From positions 4,086,501 through 4,150,500 of the forward strand of contig CM067536.1 in assembly GCA_034509925.1 (NCBI GenBank): a stretch of DNA of 64,000 nt, given 5' to 3'. Numbering within the stretch: position 1 is the stretch's first letter; each line of letters opens with the position of its first letter. The translations under genes were made by a program, and so were the position numbers. The notes beneath the pieces are model-generated. The model had not been told where the DNA came from and did no database searches. It worked only from the letters and a program-made list of their open reading frames with translations. Shown one piece after another: positions 1 through 10,345 of this stretch. Origin of the DNA: Hirudinaria manillensis. Lineage: Eukaryota > Annelida > Clitellata > Hirudinida > Hirudinidae.

Positions 1-26
1 GTCGGAAGCGTGAGAAAAATCCGCGA

Positions 27-98
27 CTCCCTAGCGGGGAATCGAACCCCGGCCGCGGCGGTGAGAGCGCCGAATCCTAACCACTAGACTACTAGGGA
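27..98 (-). tRNA. tRNA-Glu(CTC), copy 1 (reference copy)
   Basis: A 72-nt cloverleaf on the minus strand. The acceptor stem is TCCCTAG/CTAGGGA with discriminator G. The anticodon stem is CGGCG/CGCCG around loop CTCTCAC, giving anticodon CTC, which reads GAG. The T stem is CGGGG/CCCCG with loop TTCGATT. The minus-strand terminator is TTTTT (AAAAA at 15-19). The 5' end faces the divergent spacer. Confidence 0.97.
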
Positions 99-333
99 AG
101 TACGGCAGAACGTCCTCTGCTTAGAACGTTTTCCTATCTTCGGGCAGACGAGGACCGATTCTCTGAGCGTCTCATCGAATCTCTTCTAGACTAGATTCGA
201 TCAGTCGTTCGTTATAGCCTTCGCGCTCAGATTGCTCTACCGGCGAACGGTCGACGAGAGCATCGTGGCAATCAGCACTCCTCGAGAATCACGAAGGAGA
301 CGGAGATGAGTTCGTTCCCTCGAGAACATCCTT
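99..333. other. Divergent spacer of the array unit (unit 1 shown)
   Basis: These 235 bp separate the 5' ends of tRNA-Glu (-) and tRNA-Val(CAC) (+), so they form the upstream region of both divergently transcribed genes. I found no ORF or other RNA gene in it. It contains a perfect 9-bp inverted repeat at 174-182 / 193-201 and a TTATAG stretch near 214. It recurs in every unit. Confidence 0.6.
174..201. repeat. 9-bp inverted repeat in the divergent spacer (unit 1)
   Basis: ATCGAATCT at 174-182 is the exact reverse complement of AGATTCGAT at 193-201, with a 10-bp spacer. It repeats every 683 bp. It could be a protein-binding dyad between the two divergent tRNA genes, but function is not shown. 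Confidence 0.6.
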
Positions 334-406
334 GTTTCCGTGGTGTAGTGGCTATCACGTTCGCCTCACACGCGAAAGGTCCCCAGTTCGAGCCTGGGCG
401 GGAACA
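334..406 (+). tRNA. tRNA-Val(CAC), unit 1 (reference copy)
   Basis: A 73-nt cloverleaf without intron. The acceptor stem is GTTTCCG/CGGGAAC with a T4-G69 wobble and discriminator A. The anticodon stem is TTCGC/GCGAA around loop CTCACAC, giving anticodon CAC, which reads GUG. The T stem is CCCAG/CTGGG. Internal boxes TGGTGTAGTGG (A) and GTTCGAGCC (B) are present. A TTTT terminator lies at 410-413. It faces the Val(AAC) gene tail to tail. It differs from that gene at three of 73 positions (19, 34 and 69). The base before the gene is T. Confidence 0.97.
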
Positions 407-487
407 GACTTTTATCTGCTCGAGGACGAAAATCGTGATTTTGCAGACGCAAAAAGCTGCCGGACATCCTCTAACAAAAGACCGCCG

Positions 488-560
488 TGTTTCCGCCCAG
501 GCTCGAACTGGGGACCTTTCGCGTGTTAGGCGAACGTGATAACCACTACACCACGGAAAC
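488..560 (-). tRNA. tRNA-Val(AAC), unit 1 (reference copy)
   Basis: A 73-nt cloverleaf on the minus strand. The acceptor stem is GTTTCCG/CGGAAAC, fully Watson-Crick, with discriminator A. The anticodon loop is CTAACAC, so the anticodon is AAC; A34 is expected to become inosine and read GUU, GUC and GUA. The T stem is CCCAG/CTGGG. The minus-strand terminator TTTT corresponds to AAAA at 476-479. With the CAC isoacceptor it covers all valine codons. Confidence 0.97.
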
Positions 561-605
561 AGACGCTCTCAAACGCTTCCATAGGTCCACGCATGACTGC
601 CTCTA

Positions 606-628
606 GGCTTTTTCGGCGCCAAAAAGCC
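606..628. repeat. 8-bp stem hairpin between Val(AAC) and Glu (unit 1)
   Basis: GGCTTTTT (606-613) and AAAAAGCC (621-628) pair around a 7-nt loop, CGGCGCC. It is conserved across units. Because it contains five T on either strand, it could also act as a backup Pol III terminator. That role is inferred. Confidence 0.55.
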
Positions 629-709
629 CATCCCATCGCCGCGCAGCGTCCTCATCGGCGCCAGGCAAAACCGGCCTGGGTCGGTCGGAAGCGTGAGAAA
701 AATCCGCGA

Positions 710-781
710 CTCCCTAGCGGGGAATCGAACCCCGGCCGCGGCGGTGAGAGCGCCGAATCCTAACCACTAGACTACTAGGGA
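710..781 (-). tRNA. tRNA-Glu(CTC)
   Basis: Copy 2. Confidence 0.95.
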
Positions 782-1016
782 AGTACGGCAGAACGTCCTC
801 TGCTTAGAACGTTTTCCTATCTTCGGGCAGACGAGGACCGATTCTCTGAGCGTCTCATCGAATCTCTTCTAGACTAGATTCGATCAGTCGTTCGTTATAG
901 CCTTCGCGCTCAGATTGCTCTACCGGCGAACGGTCGACGAGAGCATCGTGGCAATCAGCACTCCTCGAGAATCACGAAGGAGACGGAGATGAGTTCGTTC
1001 CCTCGAGAACATCCTT

Positions 1017-1089
1017 GTTTCCGTGGTGTAGTGGCTATCACGTTCGCCTCACACGCGAAAGGTCCCCAGTTCGAGCCTGGGCGGGAACA
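1017..1089 (+). tRNA. tRNA-Val(CAC)
   Basis: Unit 2; base -1 is T. Confidence 0.95.
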
Positions 1090-1170
1090 GACTTTTATCT
1101 GCTCGAGGACGAAAATCGTGATTTTGCAGACGCAAAAAGCTGCCGGACATCCTCTAACAAAAGACCGCCG

Positions 1171-1243
1171 TGTTTCCGCCCAGGCTCGAACTGGGGACCT
1201 TTCGCGTGTTAGGCGAACGTGATAACCACTACACCACGGAAAC
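1171..1243 (-). tRNA. tRNA-Val(AAC)
   Basis: Unit 2. Confidence 0.95.
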
Positions 1244-1392
1244 AGACGCTCTCAAACGCTTCCATAGGTCCACGCATGACTGCCTCTAGGCTTTTTCGGC
1301 GCCAAAAAGCCCATCCCATCGCCGCGCAGCGTCCTCATCGGCGCCAGGCAAAACCGGCCTGGGTCGGTCGGAAGCGTGAGAAAAATCCGCGA

Positions 1393-1464
1393 CTCCCTAG
1401 CGGGGAATCGAACCCCGGCCGCGGCGGTGAGAGCGCCGAATCCTAACCACTAGACTACTAGGGA
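1393..1464 (-). tRNA. tRNA-Glu(CTC)
   Basis: Copy 3. Confidence 0.95.
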
Positions 1465-1699
1465 AGTACGGCAGAACGTCCTCTGCTTAGAACGTTTTCC
1501 TATCTTCGGGCAGACGAGGACCGATTCTCTGAGCGTCTCATCGAATCTCTTCTAGACTAGATTCGATCAGTCGTTCGTTATAGCCTTCGCGCTCAGATTG
1601 CTCTACCGGCGAACGGTCGACGAGAGCATCGTGGCAATCAGCACTCCTCGAGAATCACGAAGGAGACGGAGATGAGTTCGTTCCCTCGAGAACATCCTC

Positions 1700-1772
1700 G
1701 TTTCCGTGGTGTAGTGGCTATCACGTTCGCCTCACACGCGAAAGGTCCCCAGTTCGAGCCTGGGCGGGAACA
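1700..1772 (+). tRNA. tRNA-Val(CAC)
   Basis: Unit 3; base -1 is C. Confidence 0.95.
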
Positions 1773-1853
1773 GACTTTTATCTGCTCGAGGACGAAAATC
1801 GTGATTTTGCAGACGCAAAAAGCTGCCGGACATCCTCTAACAAAAGACCGCCG

Positions 1854-1926
1854 TGTTTCCGCCCAGGCTCGAACTGGGGACCTTTCGCGTGTTAGGCGAA
1901 CGTGATAACCACTACACCACGGAAAC
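1854..1926 (-). tRNA. tRNA-Val(AAC)
   Basis: Unit 3. Confidence 0.95.
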
Positions 1927-2075
1927 AGACGCTCTCAAACGCTTCCATAGGTCCACGCATGACTGCCTCTAGGCTTTTTCGGCGCCAAAAAGCCCATCCC
2001 ATCGCCGCGCAGCGTCCTCATCGGCGCCAGGCAAAACCGGCCTGGGTCGGTCGGAAGCGTGAGAAAAATCCGCGA

Positions 2076-2147
2076 CTCCCTAGCGGGGAATCGAACCCCG
2101 GCCGCGGCGGTGAGAGCGCCGAATCCTAACCACTAGACTACTAGGGA
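2076..2147 (-). tRNA. tRNA-Glu(CTC)
   Basis: Copy 4. Confidence 0.95.
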
Positions 2148-2382
2148 AGTACGGCAGAACGTCCTCTGCTTAGAACGTTTTCCTATCTTCGGGCAGACGA
2201 GGACCGATTCTCTGAGCGTCTCATCGAATCTCTTCTAGACTAGATTCGATCAGTCGTTCGTTATAGCCTTCGCGCTCAGATTGCTCTACCGGCGAACGGT
2301 CGACGAGAGCATCGTGGCAATCAGCACTCCTCGAGAATCACGAAGGAGACGGAGATGAGTTCGTTCCCTCGAGAACATCCTT

Positions 2383-2455
2383 GTTTCCGTGGTGTAGTGG
2401 CTATCACGTTCGCCTCACACGCGAAAGGTCCCCAGTTCGAGCCTGGGCGGGAACA
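2383..2455 (+). tRNA. tRNA-Val(CAC)
   Basis: Unit 4; base -1 is T. Confidence 0.95.
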
Positions 2456-2536
2456 GACTTTTATCTGCTCGAGGACGAAAATCGTGATTTTGCAGACGCA
2501 AAAAGCTGCCGGACATCCTCTAACAAAAGACCGCCG

Positions 2537-2609
2537 TGTTTCCGCCCAGGCTCGAACTGGGGACCTTTCGCGTGTTAGGCGAACGTGATAACCACTACAC
2601 CACGGAAAC
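2537..2609 (-). tRNA. tRNA-Val(AAC)
   Basis: Unit 4. Confidence 0.95.
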
Positions 2610-2758
2610 AGACGCTCTCAAACGCTTCCATAGGTCCACGCATGACTGCCTCTAGGCTTTTTCGGCGCCAAAAAGCCCATCCCATCGCCGCGCAGCGTCC
2701 TCATCGGCGCCAGGCAAAACCGGCCTGGGTCGGTCGGAAGCGTGAGAAAAATCCGCGA

Positions 2759-2830
2759 CTCCCTAGCGGGGAATCGAACCCCGGCCGCGGCGGTGAGAGC
2801 GCCGAATCCTAACCACTAGACTACTAGGGA
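2759..2830 (-). tRNA. tRNA-Glu(CTC)
   Basis: Copy 5. Confidence 0.95.
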
Positions 2831-3067
2831 AGTACGGCAGAACGTCCTCTGCTTAGAACGTTTTCCTATCTTCGGGCAGACGAGGACCGATTCTCTGAGC
2901 GTCTCATCGAATCTCTTCTAGACTAGATTCGATCAGTCGTTCGTTATAGCCTTCGCGCTCAGATTGCTCTACCGGCGAACGGTCGACGAGAGCATCGTGG
3001 CAATCAGCACTCCTCGAGAATCACGAAGGAGACGGAGATGAGTTCGTTCCCTCGAGAACACATCCTT

Positions 3068-3140
3068 GTTTCCGTGGTGTAGTGGCTATCACGTTCGCCT
3101 CACACGCGAAAGGTCCCCAGTTCGAGCCTGGGCGGGAACA
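3068..3140 (+). tRNA. tRNA-Val(CAC)
   Basis: Unit 5; base -1 is T; the only copy with an extra AC in its 5' flank (AACACATCC instead of AACATCC). Confidence 0.95.
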
Positions 3141-3221
3141 GACTTTTATCTGCTCGAGGACGAAAATCGTGATTTTGCAGACGCAAAAAGCTGCCGGACA
3201 TCCTCTAACAAAAGACCGCCG

Positions 3222-3294
3222 TGTTTCCGCCCAGGCTCGAACTGGGGACCTTTCGCGTGTTAGGCGAACGTGATAACCACTACACCACGGAAAC
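3222..3294 (-). tRNA. tRNA-Val(AAC)
   Basis: Unit 5. Confidence 0.95.
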
Positions 3295-3443
3295 AGACGC
3301 TCTCAAACGCTTCCATAGGTCCACGCATGACTGCCTCTAGGCTTTTTCGGCGCCAAAAAGCCCATCCCATCGCCGCGCAGCGTCCTCATCGGCGCCAGGC
3401 AAAACCGGCCTGGGTCGGTCGGAAGCGTGAGAAAAATCCGCGA

Positions 3444-3515
3444 CTCCCTAGCGGGGAATCGAACCCCGGCCGCGGCGGTGAGAGCGCCGAATCCTAACCA
3501 CTAGACTACTAGGGA
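3444..3515 (-). tRNA. tRNA-Glu(CTC)
   Basis: Copy 6. Confidence 0.95.
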
Positions 3516-3750
3516 AGTACGGCAGAACGTCCTCTGCTTAGAACGTTTTCCTATCTTCGGGCAGACGAGGACCGATTCTCTGAGCGTCTCATCGAATCTC
3601 TTCTAGACTAGATTCGATCAGTCGTTCGTTATAGCCTTCGCGCTCAGATTGCTCTACCGGCGAACGGTCGACGAGAGCATCGTGGCAATCAGCACTCCTC
3701 GAGAATCACGAAGGAGACGGAGATGAGTTCGTTCCCTCGAGAACATCCTT

Positions 3751-3823
3751 GTTTCCGTGGTGTAGTGGCTATCACGTTCGCCTCACACGCGAAAGGTCCC
3801 CAGTTCGAGCCTGGGCGGGAACA
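3751..3823 (+). tRNA. tRNA-Val(CAC)
   Basis: Unit 6; base -1 is T. Confidence 0.95.
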
Positions 3824-3904
3824 GACTTTTATCTGCTCGAGGACGAAAATCGTGATTTTGCAGACGCAAAAAGCTGCCGGACATCCTCTAACAAAAGACC
3901 GCCG

Positions 3905-3977
3905 TGTTTCCGCCCAGGCTCGAACTGGGGACCTTTCGCGTGTTAGGCGAACGTGATAACCACTACACCACGGAAAC
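3905..3977 (-). tRNA. tRNA-Val(AAC)
   Basis: Unit 6. Confidence 0.95.
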
Positions 3978-4126
3978 AGACGCTCTCAAACGCTTCCATA
4001 GGTCCACGCATGACTGCCTCTAGGCTTTTTCGGCGCCAAAAAGCCCATCCCATCGCCGCGCAGCGTCCTCATCGGCGCCAGGCAAAACCGGCCTGGGTCG
4101 GTCGGAAGCGTGAGAAAAATCCGCGA

Positions 4127-4198
4127 CTCCCTAGCGGGGAATCGAACCCCGGCCGCGGCGGTGAGAGCGCCGAATCCTAACCACTAGACTACTAGGGA
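4127..4198 (-). tRNA. tRNA-Glu(CTC)
   Basis: Copy 7. Confidence 0.95.
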
Positions 4199-4433
4199 AG
4201 TACGGCAGAACGTCCTCTGCTTAGAACGTTTTCCTATCTTCGGGCAGACGAGGACCGATTCTCTGAGCGTCTCATCGAATCTCTTCTAGACTAGATTCGA
4301 TCAGTCGTTCGTTATAGCCTTCGCGCTCAGATTGCTCTACCGGCGAACGGTCGACGAGAGCATCGTGGCAATCAGCACTCCTCGAGAATCACGAAGGAGA
4401 CGGAGATGAGTTCGTTCCCTCGAGAACATCCTT

Positions 4434-4506
4434 GTTTCCGTGGTGTAGTGGCTATCACGTTCGCCTCACACGCGAAAGGTCCCCAGTTCGAGCCTGGGCG
4501 GGAACA
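4434..4506 (+). tRNA. tRNA-Val(CAC)
   Basis: Unit 7; base -1 is T. Confidence 0.95.
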
Positions 4507-4587
4507 GACTTTTATCTGCTCGAGGACGAAAATCGTGATTTTGCAGACGCAAAAAGCTGCCGGACATCCTCTAACAAAAGACCGCCG

Positions 4588-4660
4588 TGTTTCCGCCCAG
4601 GCTCGAACTGGGGACCTTTCGCGTGTTAGGCGAACGTGATAACCACTACACCACGGAAAC
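4588..4660 (-). tRNA. tRNA-Val(AAC)
   Basis: Unit 7. Confidence 0.95.
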
Positions 4661-4809
4661 AGACGCTCTCAAACGCTTCCATAGGTCCACGCATGACTGC
4701 CTCTAGGCTTTTTCGGCGCCAAAAAGCCCATCCCATCGCCGCGCAGCGTCCTCATCGGCGCCAGGCAAAACCGGCCTGGGTCGGTCGGAAGCGTGAGAAA
4801 AATCCGCGA

Positions 4810-4881
4810 CTCCCTAGCGGGGAATCGAACCCCGGCCGCGGCGGTGAGAGCGCCGAATCCTAACCACTAGACTACTAGGGA
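4810..4881 (-). tRNA. tRNA-Glu(CTC)
   Basis: Copy 8. Confidence 0.95.
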
Positions 4882-5116
4882 AGTACGGCAGAACGTCCTC
4901 TGCTTAGAACGTTTTCCTATCTTCGGGCAGACGAGGACCGATTCTCTGAGCGTCTCATCGAATCTCTTCTAGACTAGATTCGATCAGTCGTTCGTTATAG
5001 CCTTCGCGCTCAGATTGCTCTACCGGCGAACGGTCGACGAGAGCATCGTGGCAATCAGCACTCCTCGAGAATCACGAAGGAGACGGAGATGAGTTCGTTC
5101 CCTCGAGAACATCCTT

Positions 5117-5189
5117 GTTTCCGTGGTGTAGTGGCTATCACGTTCGCCTCACACGCGAAAGGTCCCCAGTTCGAGCCTGGGCGGGAACA
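5117..5189 (+). tRNA. tRNA-Val(CAC)
   Basis: Unit 8; base -1 is T. Confidence 0.95.
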
Positions 5190-5270
5190 GACTTTTATCT
5201 GCTCGAGGACGAAAATCGTGATTTTGCAGACGCAAAAAGCTGCCGGACATCCTCTAACAAAAGACCGCCG

Positions 5271-5343
5271 TGTTTCCGCCCAGGCTCGAACTGGGGACCT
5301 TTCGCGTGTTAGGCGAACGTGATAACCACTACACCACGGAAAC
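5271..5343 (-). tRNA. tRNA-Val(AAC)
   Basis: Unit 8. Confidence 0.95.
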
Positions 5344-5492
5344 AGACGCTCTCAAACGCTTCCATAGGTCCACGCATGACTGCCTCTAGGCTTTTTCGGC
5401 GCCAAAAAGCCCATCCCATCGCCGCGCAGCGTCCTCATCGGCGCCAGGCAAAACCGGCCTGGGTCGGTCGGAAGCGTGAGAAAAATCCGCGA

Positions 5493-5564
5493 CTCCCTAG
5501 CGGGGAATCGAACCCCGGCCGCGGCGGTGAGAGCGCCGAATCCTAACCACTAGACTACTAGGGA
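5493..5564 (-). tRNA. tRNA-Glu(CTC)
   Basis: Copy 9. Confidence 0.95.
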
Positions 5565-5799
5565 AGTACGGCAGAACGTCCTCTGCTTAGAACGTTTTCC
5601 TATCTTCGGGCAGACGAGGACCGATTCTCTGAGCGTCTCATCGAATCTCTTCTAGACTAGATTCGATCAGTCGTTCGTTATAGCCTTCGCGCTCAGATTG
5701 CTCTACCGGCGAACGGTCGACGAGAGCATCGTGGCAATCAGCACTCCTCGAGAATCACGAAGGAGACGGAGATGAGTTCGTTCCCTCGAGAACATCCTT

Positions 5800-5872
5800 G
5801 TTTCCGTGGTGTAGTGGCTATCACGTTCGCCTCACACGCGAAAGGTCCCCAGTTCGAGCCTGGGCGGGAACA
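5800..5872 (+). tRNA. tRNA-Val(CAC)
   Basis: Unit 9; base -1 is T. Confidence 0.95.
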
Positions 5873-5953
5873 GACTTTTATCTGCTCGAGGACGAAAATC
5901 GTGATTTTGCAGACGCAAAAAGCTGCCGGACATCCTCTAACAAAAGACCGCCG

Positions 5954-6026
5954 TGTTTCCGCCCAGGCTCGAACTGGGGACCTTTCGCGTGTTAGGCGAA
6001 CGTGATAACCACTACACCACGGAAAC
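5954..6026 (-). tRNA. tRNA-Val(AAC)
   Basis: Unit 9. Confidence 0.95.
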
Positions 6027-6175
6027 AGACGCTCTCAAACGCTTCCATAGGTCCACGCATGACTGCCTCTAGGCTTTTTCGGCGCCAAAAAGCCCATCCC
6101 ATCGCCGCGCAGCGTCCTCATCGGCGCCAGGCAAAACCGGCCTGGGTCGGTCGGAAGCGTGAGAAAAATCCGCGA

Positions 6176-6247
6176 CTCCCTAGCGGGGAATCGAACCCCG
6201 GCCGCGGCGGTGAGAGCGCCGAATCCTAACCACTAGACTACTAGGGA
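6176..6247 (-). tRNA. tRNA-Glu(CTC)
   Basis: Copy 10. Confidence 0.95.
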
Positions 6248-6482
6248 AGTACGGCAGAACGTCCTCTGCTTAGAACGTTTTCCTATCTTCGGGCAGACGA
6301 GGACCGATTCTCTGAGCGTCTCATCGAATCTCTTCTAGACTAGATTCGATCAGTCGTTCGTTATAGCCTTCGCGCTCAGATTGCTCTACCGGCGAACGGT
6401 CGACGAGAGCATCGTGGCAATCAGCACTCCTCGAGAATCACGAAGGAGACGGAGATGAGTTCGTTCCCTCGAGAACATCCTT

Positions 6483-6555
6483 GTTTCCGTGGTGTAGTGG
6501 CTATCACGTTCGCCTCACACGCGAAAGGTCCCCAGTTCGAGCCTGGGCGGGAACA
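6483..6555 (+). tRNA. tRNA-Val(CAC)
   Basis: Unit 10; base -1 is T. Confidence 0.95.
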
Positions 6556-6636
6556 GACTTTTATCTGCTCGAGGACGAAAATCGTGATTTTGCAGACGCA
6601 AAAAGCTGCCGGACATCCTCTAACAAAAGACCGCCG

Positions 6637-6709
6637 TGTTTCCGCCCAGGCTCGAACTGGGGACCTTTCGCGTGTTAGGCGAACGTGATAACCACTACAC
6701 CACGGAAAC
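6637..6709 (-). tRNA. tRNA-Val(AAC)
   Basis: Unit 10. Confidence 0.95.
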
Positions 6710-6858
6710 AGACGCTCTCAAACGCTTCCATAGGTCCACGCATGACTGCCTCTAGGCTTTTTCGGCGCCAAAAAGCCCATCCCATCGCCGCGCAGCGTCC
6801 TCATCGGCGCCAGGCAAAACCGGCCTGGGTCGGTCGGAAGCGTGAGAAAAATCCGCGA

Positions 6859-6930
6859 CTCCCTAGCGGGGAATCGAACCCCGGCCGCGGCGGTGAGAGC
6901 GCCGAATCCTAACCACTAGACTACTAGGGA
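6859..6930 (-). tRNA. tRNA-Glu(CTC)
   Basis: Copy 11. Confidence 0.95.
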
Positions 6931-7165
6931 AGTACGGCAGAACGTCCTCTGCTTAGAACGTTTTCCTATCTTCGGGCAGACGAGGACCGATTCTCTGAGC
7001 GTCTCATCGAATCTCTTCTAGACTAGATTCGATCAGTCGTTCGTTATAGCCTTCGCGCTCAGATTGCTCTACCGGCGAACGGTCGACGAGAGCATCGTGG
7101 CAATCAGCACTCCTCGAGAATCACGAAGGAGACGGAGATGAGTTCGTTCCCTCGAGAACATCCTC

Positions 7166-7238
7166 GTTTCCGTGGTGTAGTGGCTATCACGTTCGCCTCA
7201 CACGCGAAAGGTCCCCAGTTCGAGCCTGGGCGGGAACA
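7166..7238 (+). tRNA. tRNA-Val(CAC)
   Basis: Unit 11; base -1 is C. Confidence 0.95.
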
Positions 7239-7319
7239 GACTTTTATCTGCTCGAGGACGAAAATCGTGATTTTGCAGACGCAAAAAGCTGCCGGACATC
7301 CTCTAACAAAAGACCGCCG

Positions 7320-7392
7320 TGTTTCCGCCCAGGCTCGAACTGGGGACCTTTCGCGTGTTAGGCGAACGTGATAACCACTACACCACGGAAAC
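7320..7392 (-). tRNA. tRNA-Val(AAC)
   Basis: Unit 11. Confidence 0.95.
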
Positions 7393-7541
7393 AGACGCTC
7401 TCAAACGCTTCCATAGGTCCACGCATGACTGCCTCTAGGCTTTTTCGGCGCCAAAAAGCCCATCCCATCGCCGCGCAGCGTCCTCATCGGCGCCAGGCAA
7501 AACCGGCCTGGGTCGGTCGGAAGCGTGAGAAAAATCCGCGA

Positions 7542-7613
7542 CTCCCTAGCGGGGAATCGAACCCCGGCCGCGGCGGTGAGAGCGCCGAATCCTAACCACT
7601 AGACTACTAGGGA
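7542..7613 (-). tRNA. tRNA-Glu(CTC)
   Basis: Copy 12. Confidence 0.95.
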
Positions 7614-7848
7614 AGTACGGCAGAACGTCCTCTGCTTAGAACGTTTTCCTATCTTCGGGCAGACGAGGACCGATTCTCTGAGCGTCTCATCGAATCTCTT
7701 CTAGACTAGATTCGATCAGTCGTTCGTTATAGCCTTCGCGCTCAGATTGCTCTACCGGCGAACGGTCGACGAGAGCATCGTGGCAATCAGCACTCCTCGA
7801 GAATCACGAAGGAGACGGAGATGAGTTCGTTCCCTCGAGAACATCCTT

Positions 7849-7921
7849 GTTTCCGTGGTGTAGTGGCTATCACGTTCGCCTCACACGCGAAAGGTCCCCA
7901 GTTCGAGCCTGGGCGGGAACA
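7849..7921 (+). tRNA. tRNA-Val(CAC)
   Basis: Unit 12; base -1 is T. Confidence 0.95.
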
Positions 7922-8002
7922 GACTTTTATCTGCTCGAGGACGAAAATCGTGATTTTGCAGACGCAAAAAGCTGCCGGACATCCTCTAACAAAAGACCGC
8001 CG

Positions 8003-8075
8003 TGTTTCCGCCCAGGCTCGAACTGGGGACCTTTCGCGTGTTAGGCGAACGTGATAACCACTACACCACGGAAAC
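8003..8075 (-). tRNA. tRNA-Val(AAC)
   Basis: Unit 12. Confidence 0.95.
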
Positions 8076-8224
8076 AGACGCTCTCAAACGCTTCCATAGG
8101 TCCACGCATGACTGCCTCTAGGCTTTTTCGGCGCCAAAAAGCCCATCCCATCGCCGCGCAGCGTCCTCATCGGCGCCAGGCAAAACCGGCCTGGGTCGGT
8201 CGGAAGCGTGAGAAAAATCCGCGA

Positions 8225-8296
8225 CTCCCTAGCGGGGAATCGAACCCCGGCCGCGGCGGTGAGAGCGCCGAATCCTAACCACTAGACTACTAGGGA
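8225..8296 (-). tRNA. tRNA-Glu(CTC)
   Basis: Copy 13. Confidence 0.95.
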
Positions 8297-8531
8297 AGTA
8301 CGGCAGAACGTCCTCTGCTTAGAACGTTTTCCTATCTTCGGGCAGACGAGGACCGATTCTCTGAGCGTCTCATCGAATCTCTTCTAGACTAGATTCGATC
8401 AGTCGTTCGTTATAGCCTTCGCGCTCAGATTGCTCTACCGGCGAACGGTCGACGAGAGCATCGTGGCAATCAGCACTCCTCGAGAATCACGAAGGAGACG
8501 GAGATGAGTTCGTTCCCTCGAGAACATCCTT

Positions 8532-8604
8532 GTTTCCGTGGTGTAGTGGCTATCACGTTCGCCTCACACGCGAAAGGTCCCCAGTTCGAGCCTGGGCGGG
8601 AACA
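8532..8604 (+). tRNA. tRNA-Val(CAC)
   Basis: Unit 13; base -1 is T. Confidence 0.95.
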
Positions 8605-8685
8605 GACTTTTATCTGCTCGAGGACGAAAATCGTGATTTTGCAGACGCAAAAAGCTGCCGGACATCCTCTAACAAAAGACCGCCG

Positions 8686-8758
8686 TGTTTCCGCCCAGGC
8701 TCGAACTGGGGACCTTTCGCGTGTTAGGCGAACGTGATAACCACTACACCACGGAAAC
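8686..8758 (-). tRNA. tRNA-Val(AAC)
   Basis: Unit 13. Confidence 0.95.
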
Positions 8759-8907
8759 AGACGCTCTCAAACGCTTCCATAGGTCCACGCATGACTGCCT
8801 CTAGGCTTTTTCGGCGCCAAAAAGCCCATCCCATCGCCGCGCAGCGTCCTCATCGGCGCCAGGCAAAACCGGCCTGGGTCGGTCGGAAGCGTGAGAAAAA
8901 TCCGCGA

Positions 8908-8979
8908 CTCCCTAGCGGGGAATCGAACCCCGGCCGCGGCGGTGAGAGCGCCGAATCCTAACCACTAGACTACTAGGGA
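8908..8979 (-). tRNA. tRNA-Glu(CTC)
   Basis: Copy 14. Confidence 0.95.
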
Positions 8980-9214
8980 AGTACGGCAGAACGTCCTCTG
9001 CTTAGAACGTTTTCCTATCTTCGGGCAGACGAGGACCGATTCTCTGAGCGTCTCATCGAATCTCTTCTAGACTAGATTCGATCAGTCGTTCGTTATAGCC
9101 TTCGCGCTCAGATTGCTCTACCGGCGAACGGTCGACGAGAGCATCGTGGCAATCAGCACTCCTCGAGAATCACGAAGGAGACGGAGATGAGTTCGTTCCC
9201 TCGAGAACATCCTT

Positions 9215-9287
9215 GTTTCCGTGGTGTAGTGGCTATCACGTTCGCCTCACACGCGAAAGGTCCCCAGTTCGAGCCTGGGCGGGAACA
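9215..9287 (+). tRNA. tRNA-Val(CAC)
   Basis: Unit 14; base -1 is T. Confidence 0.95.
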
Positions 9288-9368
9288 GACTTTTATCTGC
9301 TCGAGGACGAAAATCGTGATTTTGCAGACGCAAAAAGCTGCCGGACATCCTCTAACAAAAGACCGCCG

Positions 9369-9441
9369 TGTTTCCGCCCAGGCTCGAACTGGGGACCTTT
9401 CGCGTGTTAGGCGAACGTGATAACCACTACACCACGGAAAC
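9369..9441 (-). tRNA. tRNA-Val(AAC)
   Basis: Unit 14. Confidence 0.95.
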
Positions 9442-9590
9442 AGACGCTCTCAAACGCTTCCATAGGTCCACGCATGACTGCCTCTAGGCTTTTTCGGCGC
9501 CAAAAAGCCCATCCCATCGCCGCGCAGCGTCCTCATCGGCGCCAGGCAAAACCGGCCTGGGTCGGTCGGAAGCGTGAGAAAAATCCGCGA

Positions 9591-9662
9591 CTCCCTAGCG
9601 GGGAATCGAACCCCGGCCGCGGCGGTGAGAGCGCCGAATCCTAACCACTAGACTACTAGGGA
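9591..9662 (-). tRNA. tRNA-Glu(CTC)
   Basis: Copy 15. Confidence 0.95.
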
Positions 9663-9897
9663 AGTACGGCAGAACGTCCTCTGCTTAGAACGTTTTCCTA
9701 TCTTCGGGCAGACGAGGACCGATTCTCTGAGCGTCTCATCGAATCTCTTCTAGACTAGATTCGATCAGTCGTTCGTTATAGCCTTCGCGCTCAGATTGCT
9801 CTACCGGCGAACGGTCGACGAGAGCATCGTGGCAATCAGCACTCCTCGAGAATCACGAAGGAGACGGAGATGAGTTCGTTCCCTCGAGAACATCCTC

Positions 9898-9970
9898 GTT
9901 TCCGTGGTGTAGTGGCTATCACGTTCGCCTCACACGCGAAAGGTCCCCAGTTCGAGCCTGGGCGGGAACA
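9898..9970 (+). tRNA. tRNA-Val(CAC)
   Basis: Unit 15; base -1 is C. Confidence 0.95.
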
Positions 9971-10051
9971 GACTTTTATCTGCTCGAGGACGAAAATCGT
10001 GATTTTGCAGACGCAAAAAGCTGCCGGACATCCTCTAACAAAAGACCGCCG

Positions 10052-10124
10052 TGTTTCCGCCCAGGCTCGAACTGGGGACCTTTCGCGTGTTAGGCGAACG
10101 TGATAACCACTACACCACGGAAAC
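10052..10124 (-). tRNA. tRNA-Val(AAC)
   Basis: Unit 15. Confidence 0.95.
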
Positions 10125-10273
10125 AGACGCTCTCAAACGCTTCCATAGGTCCACGCATGACTGCCTCTAGGCTTTTTCGGCGCCAAAAAGCCCATCCCAT
10201 CGCCGCGCAGCGTCCTCATCGGCGCCAGGCAAAACCGGCCTGGGTCGGTCGGAAGCGTGAGAAAAATCCGCGA

Positions 10274-10345
10274 CTCCCTAGCGGGGAATCGAACCCCGGC
10301 CGCGGCGGTGAGAGCGCCGAATCCTAACCACTAGACTACTAGGGA
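10274..10345 (-). tRNA. tRNA-Glu(CTC)
   Basis: Copy 16. Confidence 0.95.
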
